Numbered from the stretch's first letter, positions 43,863 through 54,433 are shown. The stretch is DNA of 64,000 nt from JALUUH01 sp964636675 (GCA_964636675.1 CAZWUO010000001.1:1-64000), one strand, 5' to 3'. Translations and numbers: made by a program. The notes: a model not told the origin generated them from the sequence alone.

Positions 43863-46301
43863 ATGAAAGAAAAATTGGTATTGGTTGGCAACGGTATGGC
43901 AGGTGTTCGTACGCTAGAGGAACTCCTAAAAATTGCGCCCGATAAATACGCTATTACTGTTTTTGGTTCCGAACCCTATGGGAATTACAATCGTATATTA
44001 TTATCGCCTGTGTTAGCAGGAGAGAAGTCGTTAAATGAAATTATGCTCAATGATGAGCAATGGTATAAAGATAACGATATTACTTTGCTTAAAGGTAATA
44101 AGATTACAAAAATTGACCGCAAAAATAAAACGGTCATCGCTGAAGATGGCACCCAGGCCTCCTATGATCGTCTATTGCTAAGCACCGGCTCCAATCCATT
44201 TATGATCCCTATTCCCGGTATCGAGTTGCCGGGTGTTATCAGTTTTCGTGATGTGCATGATGTTGATCAAATGTTAGATGCGAGTAAAAAGCATAAACAT
44301 GCCGTAGTCATCGGTGGTGGGTTACTGGGTCTGGAAGCCGCGAATGGGTTAATGACCCAAGGCATGAACGTCACCGTTGTTCATCTTGGTGACACATTAA
44401 TGGAACGCCAGATGGATACGGTATCCGGAAAAATGTTGCAAACCTCGTTAGAGCAACGTGGTTTGCATTTTTTAATGGAACACGCCACAGAAGCGATACT
44501 GGGCGAGGATAGAGTCAAAGCCGTGCGTTTTAAAAGTGGCCTTGAGATAGCTGCAGACATCGTAGTGATGGCCGTAGGTATACGGCCAAATACTGAGCTT
44601 GCTGAAAGCGCAGGTATTTATGCTGAACGTGGTATCGTCGTTGATGACACCATGCAAACATATGATCCAAAGATTTACGCAGTCGGTGAATGTGTGCAAC
44701 ATCGCGGTTCAACCTATGGACTCGTTGCTCCGCTGTTTGAGCAAGCGAAGGTTTGTGCAAACCATCTCGCGGAATACGGTATCGGTCGATATCAAGGATC
44801 GGTGACCTCGACAAAACTAAAAGTGACCGGCATTGATTTATTTTCAGCCGGTGATTTTAACGGTGACGAGCAGACTGAAGAGTTGGTGATGCAAGATGTG
44901 TCACGTGGCATTTATAAAAAGTTAGTCATTAAGGATAATAAAATAAGTGGCGCAGTCATGTACGGTGATACGGTAGATGGTGCATGGTATTTCCAATTAT
45001 TGCGTGACGAAACAGATATCTCGGATATTCGGCATAACTTGCTTTTTGGGCAAGCGCACTTAGGTGATTCTGGGCATGGTGGGCATAATCTTGCGGCTCA
45101 AATGACCGACGCTACCGAAGTCTGTGGTTGTAATGGAGTATGCAAAGGCGATATTACTAAAGCGATTACCAGTAAAGGCTTGTTTACCTTAGACGATGTC
45201 AGAGCCCATACCAAGGCTTCTGCTTCCTGTGGATCGTGTACCGGTCTGGTAGAACAAATTATTGCCTCGACGCTTGGTGGTGATTATTCAGAAGCATCAA
45301 AAGTAAAGTCAATCTGTAAATGTACAGAGCATACACACGAAGAAATTCAAGCTGAAATAAAGGCCCATAAGCTCACAAGCTATCGTGCAGTAATCGATAA
45401 AATGGATTGGCATACTGCGGATGGTTGTCATGTTTGTAGACCGGCACTTAATTATTATGTATTAGCGGCATGGCCAGCGGAAGCAGTTGATGATCCTCAA
45501 TCACGTTATATCAATGAACGTGTGCATGCAAACATTCAAAAAGATGGCACCTATTCGGTAGTGCCGCGCATGTGGGGAGGGGTAACAAACCCTAAAGAGT
45601 TACGCGCGATTGCAGATGTCGCTGAAAAATACGATGTCCCTACGGTAAAAGTCACCGGTGGTCAACGTATCGATTTACTCGGTGTCAAAAAACAAGATCT
45701 TCCGTTAATGTGGAAAGACTTAAATGATGCAGGCATGGTTTCTGGTCATGCTTATGGTAAGTCTCTGCGAACGGTTAAAACCTGTGTTGGTAAGGAGCAT
45801 TGTCGCTTCGGCACCCAATATTCTATGGCATTAGGGATTAAGCTCGAAAAACTAACCTGGGGTTCATGGATGCCACACAAATTTAAAATCGCGGTATCGG
45901 GTTGTCCGCGTAATTGTGCAGAAGCAACCATTAAGGACTTTGGCGTGGTCGCAGTAGATTCGGGTTATGAATTACATGTCGGTGGTAATGGTGGTATAAA
46001 AGTCCGCGCAACCGACCTTTTGTGCAAGGTAACGACGGAAGAAGAAGTCATCGAATACTGCAATGCCTTTATTCAAATGTATCGAGAGCAAGCGCATTAT
46101 TTAGAGCGCACTGCGCCGTGGATAGAACGTGTAGGATTGTCGTTTCTGAAAACCCATATTGTCGAGGATGAAAAAAATAGAATAGCGTTATCCAAGCGTT
46201 TTGTTGAGTCGCAATCCTATGTGCAAAAAGATCCTTGGGAAGAAAGAACAACGGGTGATTACGAAAAACATCAGTTTGTTACTTTAAAAGATGTCTCGTA
46301 A
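43863..46301 (+). CDS. nirB: NAD(P)H nitrite reductase large subunit
   Basis: The 812-residue siroheme enzyme reduces nitrite to ammonium in the cytoplasm with NirD. The order is an FAD/NAD domain (GNGMAGVRTLEEL, VVIGGGLLGLEAANGL), a BFD-like 2Fe-2S domain (CGCNGVC...CGSCTG) near 420-460, and the nitrite/sulfite reductase domain with siroheme/4Fe-4S ligands in KTCVGKEHCRFG and SGCPRNCAEA. GAAGGA precedes the ATG. It is the first gene behind the sigma-54 promoter. Its length is close to E. coli NirB (847). Confidence 0.96.
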   Translation: MKEKLVLVGNGMAGVRTLEELLKIAPDKYAITVFGSEPYGNYNRILLSPVLAGEKSLNEIMLNDEQWYKDNDITLLKGNKITKIDRKNKTVIAEDGTQASYDRLLLSTGSNPFMIPIPGIELPGVISFRDVHDVDQMLDASKKHKHAVVIGGGLLGLEAANGLMTQGMNVTVVHLGDTLMERQMDTVSGKMLQTSLEQRGLHFLMEHATEAILGEDRVKAVRFKSGLEIAADIVVMAVGIRPNTELAESAGIYAERGIVVDDTMQTYDPKIYAVGECVQHRGSTYGLVAPLFEQAKVCANHLAEYGIGRYQGSVTSTKLKVTGIDLFSAGDFNGDEQTEELVMQDVSRGIYKKLVIKDNKISGAVMYGDTVDGAWYFQLLRDETDISDIRHNLLFGQAHLGDSGHGGHNLAAQMTDATEVCGCNGVCKGDITKAITSKGLFTLDDVRAHTKASASCGSCTGLVEQIIASTLGGDYSEASKVKSICKCTEHTHEEIQAEIKAHKLTSYRAVIDKMDWHTADGCHVCRPALNYYVLAAWPAEAVDDPQSRYINERVHANIQKDGTYSVVPRMWGGVTNPKELRAIADVAEKYDVPTVKVTGGQRIDLLGVKKQDLPLMWKDLNDAGMVSGHAYGKSLRTVKTCVGKEHCRFGTQYSMALGIKLEKLTWGSWMPHKFKIAVSGCPRNCAEATIKDFGVVAVDSGYELHVGGNGGIKVRATDLLCKVTTEEEVIEYCNAFIQMYREQAHYLERTAPWIERVGLSFLKTHIVEDEKNRIALSKRFVESQSYVQKDPWEERTTGDYEKHQFVTLKDVS

Positions 46302-46328
46302 AACAACAAAATATAGATAGGCTAAGCA

Positions 46329-46637
46329 ATGACACAATATATTGAAGTAGGAAAAATTGAAGATATTCCAAAGTTAGGTTCTCGCGTCATAAAGACCGGG
46401 GAAGGGGATGTCGCTGTTTTTAGAACAAGTGATGATGAAATATTTGCGCTAAAAGACAGTTGTCCGCATCAAGCCGGGCCACTTTCGCAAGGCATTGTAC
46501 ACGGCAAAAAAGTCACATGTCCGTTACATAATTGGGTGATTCAACTTGCAGACGGCGAAGTGATTGCTCCCGACGAAGGGTGTGCCGCAACCTACCCGGT
46601 AAAAATTGAAAACGCCATCGTTTTTATAAAACTCTAA
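46329..46637 (+). CDS. nirD: Nitrite reductase small subunit, Rieske-like
   Basis: The 102-residue protein follows nirB by 27 bp. It retains a full Rieske 2Fe-2S motif (CPHQAGPLSQGIVHGKKVTCPLHNW), so it can carry electrons, unlike enteric NirD, which has lost the ligands. It pairs with NirB in assimilatory nitrite reduction. Confidence 0.94.
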   Translation: MTQYIEVGKIEDIPKLGSRVIKTGEGDVAVFRTSDDEIFALKDSCPHQAGPLSQGIVHGKKVTCPLHNWVIQLADGEVIAPDEGCAATYPVKIENAIVFIKL

Positions 46638-46665
46638 CAAGTAAACCCATTGACTGGAGTATTAT

Positions 46666-48852
46666 ATGCTAATTACTCGCCCGATAAAGAATGAAATAAA
46701 ATTACCCGGAAAACAAGATGAAGTTGTTGCCTGGAAATATACGACCTGTGGTTATTGCTCCACCGGTTGCTCGATCGAAGTGGGGGTCAATGAAAAAGGT
46801 GAGGGTATAAAAGCCCGTGGTGTCGGCAACGCAGATGTGAATCAAGGAAAATTGTGTTTAAAAGGTATTTTTGAGCATGAGTTATTCACTTCCTCGGGGC
46901 GTGGAACCATTCCATTGGTGCGCGATAAAATTTTTGAAGACTATAAAGAAAGCACCTGGGATGCGGCGCTGGATAAAACAGTATCTGAAATCGAACGTAT
47001 TCAAAAAAAATATGGCAGAGATAGTTTTGCGATTGTATCAACCGGTCAAATATTGACTGAAGAATTTTATACCTTGGGGAAACTCGCCCGTGGGGTTATC
47101 GGCACGAATAATTACGACGGTAATACAACGCTGTGCATGGCCTCTGCCGTTTCGGGTTATAAACGGTCATTTGGTTCGGATGGCCCTCCGGGATGTTATG
47201 ATGATTTTTCACATACGGATTGTTTGCTTGCCTTTGGTTCCAACTTACCCGAGCAACACCCCGTTATCTATTGGCGACTCAAGCAGGCGCTTGAAAAGAA
47301 AAAATTCCCCCTCATCGTCGTTGACCCTCGGGTAACGATGTTTGCGCAATTTGCAGACATGCATTTACCGATAACCCCCGGAACCGATGTCGTGCTGCTG
47401 AATAGCTTGGCACACGTTATTCTTGACGAGGGTTTGGAAGATCGTGCCTATATAGATGCACACACCTCAAACGCTGAGGAATTCGAGAAGCTCGTCGAAA
47501 AATACAACCCCGTGATGGCCGCGAAACAATGTGGCATCGACGAAGATACGATTCGCAATGTGGCGCGATTGTATGCCAAATCCGATGCCGCGATGAGTAT
47601 CTGGACCATGGGCATTAACCAAAGCACGCATGGCTCTGACGGTGTGGTCGGCATTAATAGTTTGAATTTGATTACCGGTAATATTGGCAAAAAAGGCGGT
47701 ACGAGTTTATCTATTACCGGACAATGCAATGCGATGGGTACACGAGAATGGTCATCTTGTTCGGGTTTGCCCGGTTATCGTGTGCTTGAAAAAGAACAAG
47801 ATCGAGAAGACATTGCTAAATTTTGGGGTATTGATCCTGAGTTTTTCCCTAAAAAACGCGGCTTATTCCAAACAGATATTTTTCCTGCGATAGAAACCGG
47901 TCAAATAAAGGGATTGTGGATCATTGCCACTAACCCAATGACCTCAATGCCGAATACCGCTAGGATTAGAAAAACATTTGAACAATTGGAATTCTGTGTG
48001 GTGCAAGATGCTTATCGTGATGTGGAAACCACAGAATATGCACATGTCTATTTTCCTGCGGGATTATGGGCAGAAAAAGAAGGGTGCATGACTAATACCG
48101 AAAGAAGGGTGAATTTTATTAGTAATGTTTTGCCCGCGCACGCTGATTCAAAACCTGATCTATGGATATTTAATCAGCTGGCAAAACGCTTTGACAACGG
48201 GAAAAAAATGACATTTCCCGATTCAGCCTCCGCGGTATTTGATGAAATGCGCGAGCTTTCGAAGGGACGTTTTCTTGATATTTCGGGCATGTCGCACAAA
48301 AAAATAGAAGAAAACCGAGGTTTGCAATGGCCGATGAAAGAAGATGCAGAAGTAGGATCGGCACGATTATATGAAGACGGAAAGTTTAACCATCCGGATA
48401 AAAAAGCCAAGCTAATAGCACTTGATTTTGTTGATAACAACGAAGTCCCCGACGAAAAATATCCCTTCTGGTTGAATAGCGGGCGTGTTGTCGAACATTT
48501 TCATACCCGAACACGCACCGGAAAAATAGGCAATCTCAATAAATTCAGTCCAACGCCCTATATGGAAATGAACCCAGATGTCGCCGCAGAACTTGGTGTG
48601 GAACATATGACTTATGTGCGCTTAGTCTCGCGCCGCGGAGATTCGGTGGTACTCGTACAACTGACTCAGCGGGTACCCCGAAATATGGTCTTTATTCCTT
48701 TCCATTTTCATGAATGTGTTAACCGCCTGAGTCTTGGGTTATTAGACCCTTATTCGCGACAACCTGCATTTAAGCAATGTGCCGTGCGTATAGAAAAGGT
48801 GAGTAAACAAGAAGCTGCAGCGCTCACCAATAAATCCATTAGAGCGTTTTAA
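46666..48852 (+). CDS. nasA: Assimilatory nitrate reductase catalytic subunit (molybdopterin)
   Basis: The 728-residue protein of the MopB family has an N-terminal 4Fe-4S motif (CGYCSTGC...GKLCLKG), the active-site region TTLCMASAVSGYKRSFGSDGPPGCYDD, and a C-terminal molybdopterin-binding domain (FHTRTRTGKIGNLNKF). No twin-arginine signal is seen, so it is cytoplasmic, as expected for a Nas/NarB enzyme. It lacks the C-terminal BFD-like Fe-S domain of Klebsiella NasA (866 residues). It lies 28 bp after nirD. The electron donor is probably the next gene product. A formate-dehydrogenase-like activity is less likely in this context. Confidence 0.88.
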   Translation: MLITRPIKNEIKLPGKQDEVVAWKYTTCGYCSTGCSIEVGVNEKGEGIKARGVGNADVNQGKLCLKGIFEHELFTSSGRGTIPLVRDKIFEDYKESTWDAALDKTVSEIERIQKKYGRDSFAIVSTGQILTEEFYTLGKLARGVIGTNNYDGNTTLCMASAVSGYKRSFGSDGPPGCYDDFSHTDCLLAFGSNLPEQHPVIYWRLKQALEKKKFPLIVVDPRVTMFAQFADMHLPITPGTDVVLLNSLAHVILDEGLEDRAYIDAHTSNAEEFEKLVEKYNPVMAAKQCGIDEDTIRNVARLYAKSDAAMSIWTMGINQSTHGSDGVVGINSLNLITGNIGKKGGTSLSITGQCNAMGTREWSSCSGLPGYRVLEKEQDREDIAKFWGIDPEFFPKKRGLFQTDIFPAIETGQIKGLWIIATNPMTSMPNTARIRKTFEQLEFCVVQDAYRDVETTEYAHVYFPAGLWAEKEGCMTNTERRVNFISNVLPAHADSKPDLWIFNQLAKRFDNGKKMTFPDSASAVFDEMRELSKGRFLDISGMSHKKIEENRGLQWPMKEDAEVGSARLYEDGKFNHPDKKAKLIALDFVDNNEVPDEKYPFWLNSGRVVEHFHTRTRTGKIGNLNKFSPTPYMEMNPDVAAELGVEHMTYVRLVSRRGDSVVLVQLTQRVPRNMVFIPFHFHECVNRLSLGLLDPYSRQPAFKQCAVRIEKVSKQEAAALTNKSIRAF

Positions 48853-48870
48853 TGTTAGCAGGAGTCTTAT

Positions 48871-50835
48871 ATGTTTAAAGTTCGTGATGACGAACCGAGT
48901 TATGCATTTATTCCCGATGTAGAAACCTCTGATATAAACCAATGGGGAAAAAAAATTGAAACCGTCACAGAAGATGACGCGGCGCGGGGTAAATCATTAA
49001 ATATAAACGGCGATAGCGGCGTAGGCTCAAATGTTAACCGTTACAAACAACATGGTTTTCATTTTACCGCCGATAATTGCATTGGCTGTCACGCGTGTGA
49101 AGCGGCATGCAGTGAAAAAAACGATTTACCGGCGTATTTAAGTTTTCGTTCAGTGGGCTATATTGAAGGTGGAAGTTATCCCGCCTATCAACGACTCAAT
49201 ATTTCCATGGCCTGTAATCATTGTGATGATCCAGTGTGTTTAAAAGGTTGTCCTACCCGCGCATATACAAAATATCCAGAATACGGTGCCGTATTACAAG
49301 ACCCAGATACCTGTTTTGGTTGTGGCTACTGCACCTGGGTTTGCCCCTATAACGCGCCCCAACTGGATTTATCCAAAGGCGAAGTATCAAAATGCAATAT
49401 GTGTGTAGATCGCTTAGAAGTGGGACTAAAACCCGCGTGTGCAGCAGCTTGTCTAGGCAGTGCATTGGATTTTGGATTAATCGAAACAACGCCTGAGCAC
49501 AAAGAACAAGCAAAAATTAATATACCAGGGTTTCCTGATCCTCGTATCACCAACCCAAATATTCGTTTTCAACAAACCCGCTCATTACCCCGAGAGATGA
49601 CCCGCACTGACTCGCAACCCTTGCGTTATCAACGCGACGAGCAAGGGCAGGGCGAGTATAAAAGCAAGGCCGTTAATCAATCGCTGAGCAAAGAATGGAG
49701 CTTTAAAAAACTCAGTTCACGCGAAAATCCCTTAGTCATTTTTACGCTGATATCACAGGCGGTAGTGGGCGCATTCTCGCTATTATATTTAGCACCCTTA
49801 TTCGGAGTATCCGAGCTTTCAAGCGCGAGTAATCCTATTACGGTGCTCAGCATGTTGATCTTTATGTTCGTTATACAAGTTGCTGCCCTGGGCATGTCAA
49901 CCATGCATCTTGGCAAGCCACACCGTTTTTATCGTGCCTTTAATAATTTGAAATATTCACCGGTGGGCCGAGAAGTGGCCTCGTTAGCGGTATTTTTTAC
50001 GTTATTTGCAGGCTATGTATTTTTGGAGTCGGGTTTATTATCTGGGTTGCCAGAAACGGTGGTAAGCACTGCATCTCATATTATAGGTCTCTTAGCACTC
50101 GTCATGGGGCCGATCTTTATTTATGCGATGCATAAAATTTATCGTATAGAGGCACGCCCATTTTGGAATCATTGGCAGGTGTTGACCACTTTTTTTGGCA
50201 ATACGCTCGCATTAGGGGCTTTATTAGTAATACTTTCATTTGCCTTTTCAATGGCACTACAGTCACAAAGCTTTCTACCACTCATTAGCATACTCGCACC
50301 GATATTGTTATTCGGCTTATTGCTCGAGGGCTATGGTTTATATCAACACAAAAAGGATTTACAGAAAACAGGTGGCGAAGGTGCTGCTGCACAATTGGTG
50401 CAAGAAACCAGGTTTGGAAAAACGTATCAACTGCGCAACCTGGCCTTGGGAGTATCAATAAGTATCGTCGGCATATTATCTCTTGCCAATATTGAAGGCT
50501 TCATCGGCTTTGTCGCATGGTTTTTAGTCGGTGCGCTTATTATTGCGACGGCGGTCGTAGGGCGAGCTTTATTTTATGTATTAGTCATACCCACTACCAT
50601 GCCCGGTGCCTTTTTCTGGAAAAACACGGGTTTTCAAGACCATGCTAGAGAAACCGGTTTAGCCGACATGCAACAAGTTGGCGTGTTACCTAAAACCGAT
50701 TACCATCATGAACTCATGGCCAGAGCCAAAGCAGATATCGCCGCAGAAATAGCGCAAATTCGGCAAGAAGGTTGGCTAAAAGGCATTACTGCTCGGTTGT
50801 TTAAAAGAGTAAAAATTATAAAAGAAGGTTTATAA
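48871..50835 (+). CDS. Ferredoxin (DmsB-like) fused to DmsC-type membrane anchor
   Basis: The 654-residue protein starts 18 bp after nasA. Residues 60-210 hold four cysteine clusters for 4Fe-4S centres (CIGCHACEAAC, CNHCDDPVCLKGC, CFGCGYCTWVCPYN, CNMCVDR...CAAAC), as in DmsB. Residues 285-610 contain about eight TM helices of the DmsC/NrfD-like quinol-oxidising anchor (STMHLGKPHRFYRAFNNLKYSPVGREV). DmsB and DmsC are normally separate proteins. In this operon the fusion would pass electrons from the quinol pool to the nitrate reductase, in place of NADH or ferredoxin. The Fe-S part lacks a Tat signal, so it should face the cytoplasm, as NasA does. Confidence 0.88.
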   Translation: MFKVRDDEPSYAFIPDVETSDINQWGKKIETVTEDDAARGKSLNINGDSGVGSNVNRYKQHGFHFTADNCIGCHACEAACSEKNDLPAYLSFRSVGYIEGGSYPAYQRLNISMACNHCDDPVCLKGCPTRAYTKYPEYGAVLQDPDTCFGCGYCTWVCPYNAPQLDLSKGEVSKCNMCVDRLEVGLKPACAAACLGSALDFGLIETTPEHKEQAKINIPGFPDPRITNPNIRFQQTRSLPREMTRTDSQPLRYQRDEQGQGEYKSKAVNQSLSKEWSFKKLSSRENPLVIFTLISQAVVGAFSLLYLAPLFGVSELSSASNPITVLSMLIFMFVIQVAALGMSTMHLGKPHRFYRAFNNLKYSPVGREVASLAVFFTLFAGYVFLESGLLSGLPETVVSTASHIIGLLALVMGPIFIYAMHKIYRIEARPFWNHWQVLTTFFGNTLALGALLVILSFAFSMALQSQSFLPLISILAPILLFGLLLEGYGLYQHKKDLQKTGGEGAAAQLVQETRFGKTYQLRNLALGVSISIVGILSLANIEGFIGFVAWFLVGALIIATAVVGRALFYVLVIPTTMPGAFFWKNTGFQDHARETGLADMQQVGVLPKTDYHHELMARAKADIAAEIAQIRQEGWLKGITARLFKRVKIIKEGL

Positions 50836-50925
50836 ATACCGAGCTTTAATCTCCCCAAGGTGGATTTGTCATTGTCGCAAATAACTTGAAATAAAAAATG
50901 TTATATCAATATAAAGGGATTTGTA

Positions 50926-51261
50926 ATGAGCGATGTTGGGGAAGAGCACGAAGAAGTTTTCCTGATTACCCAAGCGTGGGTGAAGCCAGGGACTTTTGAA
51001 GAACTCAAAGCATATCGCATAAAGGTTCTAAAGATTCTGGAACCATTTTCACCCGATTTTATTTTTTATAATCATCCATTTGAATGGGTATTTGACGCTG
51101 GGGAAGATGAGACTCCCAGCGGCATAGAAGTTTGCCGATTTCAAAATGAACAAATCGCCCGTGCAGCAATAGCAGCCATTGAAAGTTCAGGTATACGTGC
51201 GGAAGAAAGTAATGTTTTTAGGAAAATTCGAAGTTACTTAAGCTGTTATTCCTTGCGCTAG
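50926..51261 (+). CDS. Small protein, possible dimeric alpha/beta-barrel fold
   Basis: The 111-residue protein has AAAGGGA 6 nt before the ATG. The pattern VFLITQAWVKPGTFEELKAYRIKVLKILEPFSPDFIFYNHPFEW resembles DUF1330/ABM-type ferredoxin-like domains that form dimeric barrels. There is no export signal. It follows the ferredoxin-anchor gene by 90 bp in the same direction and might be the last gene of the nir-nas transcript. The function is unknown. Confidence 0.6.
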   Translation: MSDVGEEHEEVFLITQAWVKPGTFEELKAYRIKVLKILEPFSPDFIFYNHPFEWVFDAGEDETPSGIEVCRFQNEQIARAAIAAIESSGIRAEESNVFRKIRSYLSCYSLR

Positions 51262-51417
51262 ATATGATAATTCGGAGTTATTAGCCTTAGTTGTAGTGGT
51301 CTAATAAAACCGTACCAACCAATAGGTGGTAAACTCCACCAACAAGCGAGGTATGAAAAAATGCCAGAGCTATCAGTATTGCTCAACCTATTAAATGGAG
51401 CAAGGTAATCTAGAATA

Positions 51418-51759
51418 ATGGAATTAAGTGATATCGTTTTACTCGCCTTGTTTTTTTTACTTGCGCGGTTTTGGTGGCAGACTTTAGAAGCGCGAGAGAT
51501 GGCGGAGAAGCTGTGTAAAAATGCATGTATTAAAGAAAATGTGCAATTACTCGATGGCACGGTATCGCTTAAAAAACTACGTTTTGAAAAATCGACACGA
51601 GGTCGCCGAATGTTGTTAAGGTATTTCAGTTTTGAATTTTCGGCAACCAGTGATGATAGAAGAGAAGGCGTTATTGCCATGCATGGGATTAGGCAGCAAT
51701 ATTTAGTCATGGATTTACCTGAAGAATCGATTATTACGGTTTCATCTGACGAAGAATAA
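51418..51759 (+). CDS. DUF3301 family protein
   Basis: The 113-residue protein has an N-terminal TM helix (LSDIVLLALFFLLARFWW), the sequence REMAEKLCKNACIKENVQLLDGTVSLKKL and RRMLLRYFSFEFSATSDDRREGVI, typical of DUF3301. It is anchored by its N-terminus with a small beta-rich domain. The family is widespread in gammaproteobacteria with unknown function. The antisense frame at 51258-51710 is a shadow. Confidence 0.82.
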   Translation: MELSDIVLLALFFLLARFWWQTLEAREMAEKLCKNACIKENVQLLDGTVSLKKLRFEKSTRGRRMLLRYFSFEFSATSDDRREGVIAMHGIRQQYLVMDLPEESIITVSSDEE

Positions 51760-51866
51760 CCCTTTGATTCTAAGCTTTACCCCGTTCGTTTTGGCATGCT
51801 AGGTTGTTGGAGTACTCGTTTAGCCAGCTTATTTTATATTTAACATCGTAATAAAGGTTTAACTCT

Positions 51867-52667
51867 ATGAATGACCCTGCTATTCGGTTTATCGATTCTC
51901 ATTGTCACCTCGATTGTTTGGAGGGTGCGGAAGAGACTAATGGGGTAAAAAAATATCTTGATCGCGCCAAAGAAAACGGTGTGTCGGATTTTCTTTGTGT
52001 GTCGATAGATATGGAAAACTATCCTAAAGTTAAAGCCTTATCGCAGCAATTTGATAATGTTTATGCGTCTGTGGGGGTGCATCCTAATCATCGCGATAAT
52101 CGTGAATCCTTAGTTGATGAGTTAATAACAGAAGCGCAGGATAAAAAAATCGTTGCGATAGGGGAAACCGGCTTGGATTATTTTCGCTCAGAGGGCGATT
52201 TAGAATGGCAGCGTCATCAGTTTCGGCGCCATATTGATGCGGCCAAACAATGTCATAAACCTCTCATCATCCACACACGAGAAGCCCAACAAGATACCAT
52301 TAACATCATGCAGGCTGAGAATGCAAATGAAGCAGGGGGTGTAATGCATTGTTTTACTGAGGATTGGAGTATGGCAAAGCAGGCGCTTGATATGGGTTTT
52401 TATATTTCATTCTCAGGCATTGTTACGTTCAAAAGTGCTAAACAGATCCATGAAGTTGCGCAGAAAGTACCTGCGGATCGAATGTTGATTGAGACCGATT
52501 CACCGTATCTTGCGCCGGTACCCCATCGTGGCAAGCCCAACGAGCCGGCTTATGTGCGCTATGTGGCCGAATTTTTGGCCGAACTCAGAAATCAACCGTT
52601 GGCGCAAATTGCAGTGCAAACAAGCCAGAATTTTGCGACGCTCTTTGCGCTACCTCACTTGAAGTAG
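51867..52667 (+). CDS. TatD family metal-dependent hydrolase/DNase
   Basis: The 266-residue TIM-barrel protein has metal-ligand motifs FIDSHCHLDC, GETGLDYFR, HTREA, GGVMHCFTEDW and IETDSPYLAPVPHRGKPNEP. This is closest to the YcfH branch of TatD nucleases. It probably acts as a 3'-5' exonuclease or in DNA quality control. It lies 107 bp after the DUF3301 gene. Confidence 0.92.
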   Translation: MNDPAIRFIDSHCHLDCLEGAEETNGVKKYLDRAKENGVSDFLCVSIDMENYPKVKALSQQFDNVYASVGVHPNHRDNRESLVDELITEAQDKKIVAIGETGLDYFRSEGDLEWQRHQFRRHIDAAKQCHKPLIIHTREAQQDTINIMQAENANEAGGVMHCFTEDWSMAKQALDMGFYISFSGIVTFKSAKQIHEVAQKVPADRMLIETDSPYLAPVPHRGKPNEPAYVRYVAEFLAELRNQPLAQIAVQTSQNFATLFALPHLK

Positions 52668-52768
52668 GTAACATACCTTTTTGAATATTATTGTTTTTTC
52701 CTCTTGTTTTCATGGTAAACACGGTTTAAGACTGTTTTTAGACGCGCGCATCAGTTAAAATCCACAGC

Positions 52769-53632
52769 ATGTTAATATATCCAGAAATTGATCCCGTTGC
52801 GCTTGATTTAGGCCCGATTAAAGTCCATTGGTATGGGCTAATGTATTTAGTTGCTTTTGCCACTGCGTGGTATTTAGGCAAGATACGTGCGAACAAGCCT
52901 GGTTCCGCGTGGAACACAGACCAAGTAAGCGATGTTATATTTTACGGCGCACTCGGTGTCGTCCTTGGTGGGCGAATAGGTTATGTGTTGTTCTATAATT
53001 TCGGCGAGTTTGTTGCTGATCCGCTGATTCTGTTCCGTGTATGGGAAGGTGGCATGTCTTTCCACGGAGGCATGTTAGGTGTCTTCGTTGGAATGTATCT
53101 GTTTGCCAGAAAAACCAATAAAACGTTTTTTCAAGTCATAGACTTTATAGGGCCGCTGGTTCCTCTGGGTTATTTTGCGGGTCGCATCGGTAATTTTATC
53201 AATGGTGAATTATGGGGTAGGGCGACCGATGTGCCTTGGGGCATGGTGTTTCCACAGGCCGGTAATTTTGCGCGCCATCCCTCGATGTTGTATCAAGCGG
53301 TACTTGAAGGACTGGTTTTATTCTTAATTTTATGGATTTATTCTGCTAAACCCCGACCTACGATGGCGGTGTCCGCGGCCTTTTTAATCGGTATGGGATC
53401 CTTCCGTATTATCAATGAATTTTTTCGCGAGCCAGATGCACATTTAGGATTTATTGCATTTGACTGGATGACCATGGGGCAATTACTTTCGCTTCCGATG
53501 GTGTTGGCCGGTGCACTTCTTATGTGGTTTGCTTATCATAAAGCATCGCCGACGATAAGCGATACGCCGGCGCGCTCAAAGGATCGTACGCAAAATAAAT
53601 CAGCACGTAAATCTAAGAAAAAATCAAAATAA
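52769..53632 (+). CDS. lgt: Prolipoprotein diacylglyceryl transferase
   Basis: The 287-residue inner-membrane enzyme transfers diacylglycerol to the lipobox cysteine. Seven helices and the family signature [25 protein letters not shown] are present, as is HGGMLG. The C-terminus has an extra basic tail ([20 protein letters not shown]). thyA starts 3 bp after the stop, giving the common lgt-thyA-folA unit. Confidence 0.96.
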   Translation: MLIYPEIDPVALDLGPIKVHWYGLMYLVAFATAWYLGKIRANKPGSAWNTDQVSDVIFYGALGVVLGGRIGYVLFYNFGEFVADPLILFRVWEGGMSFHGGMLGVFVGMYLFARKTNKTFFQVIDFIGPLVPLGYFAGRIGNFINGELWGRATDVPWGMVFPQAGNFARHPSMLYQAVLEGLVLFLILWIYSAKPRPTMAVSAAFLIGMGSFRIINEFFREPDAHLGFIAFDWMTMGQLLSLPMVLAGALLMWFAYHKASPTISDTPARSKDRTQNKSARKSKKKSK

Positions 53633-53635
53633 GCC

Positions 53636-54430
53636 ATGCAGCAATATTTAGAATTATTACGCCATGTGTTGGCCAACGGTCATAAAAAAGAGGATCGCAC
53701 GGGCACGGGCACCTTAAGTGTTTTTGGACACCAGACAAGATATGATTTAACCCAGGGTTTTCCTGTCGTCACCACAAAAAAGCTTCATCTGCGCAGCATT
53801 ATTCATGAGCTTCTTTGGTTCTTAAAAGGTGATACTAATATAAAATATCTTACGGATAATAAGGTGAGTATTTGGGATGAGTGGGCCGATAAGAATGGCG
53901 ATTTAGGCCCCGTCTATGGATCACAATGGCGTCAATGGGTAAAAAATGACGGCTCCCATGTTGATCAAATTTCTAATCTCATCCAGCAAATTAAAAGCAA
54001 TCCAGATTCACGGCGATTAATTGTTTCCGCGTGGAACGTAGCTGAGATAGATGATATGGCGTTACCGCCTTGCCATGCCTTTTTTCAATTTTATGTTGCC
54101 AACGGCAAGTTATCCTGTCAGCTTTATCAGCGCAGCGCAGATTTGTTTTTAGGCGTTCCGTTTAATATTGCATCGTATGCTTTGTTAACCCATATGCTAG
54201 CCCAGGTAACGGGTTTACAGGTTGGAGAGTTTATTCATACTCTGGGTGATGCACATATTTATGTTAACCACATGAGCCAAGTAGAGCTCCAGCTCACGCG
54301 TAAACCACACACCTTGCCACAGTTAAAAATCAATCCAGAAGTGCGGGATATTTTTGAATTTCAATACGCTGATTTTGAGCTGGTTAATTATACCTGTGAT
54401 GCAGCCATTAAAGCACCGGTAGCGGTTTAA
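53636..54430 (+). CDS. thyA: Thymidylate synthase
   Basis: The 264-residue enzyme (same length as E. coli ThyA) methylates dUMP with methylene-tetrahydrofolate. It has the catalytic cysteine in [12 protein letters not shown], the [10 protein letters not shown] phosphate loop and [12 protein letters not shown]. folA follows after 3 bp, linking dihydrofolate production with its reduction. Confidence 0.97.
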   Translation: MQQYLELLRHVLANGHKKEDRTGTGTLSVFGHQTRYDLTQGFPVVTTKKLHLRSIIHELLWFLKGDTNIKYLTDNKVSIWDEWADKNGDLGPVYGSQWRQWVKNDGSHVDQISNLIQQIKSNPDSRRLIVSAWNVAEIDDMALPPCHAFFQFYVANGKLSCQLYQRSADLFLGVPFNIASYALLTHMLAQVTGLQVGEFIHTLGDAHIYVNHMSQVELQLTRKPHTLPQLKINPEVRDIFEFQYADFELVNYTCDAAIKAPVAV

Positions 54431-54433
54431 TCA

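Noticed and set aside
51258..51710. 150-codon minus-strand frame
   Set aside because: Antisense to the well supported DUF3301 gene; composition of a shadow frame.
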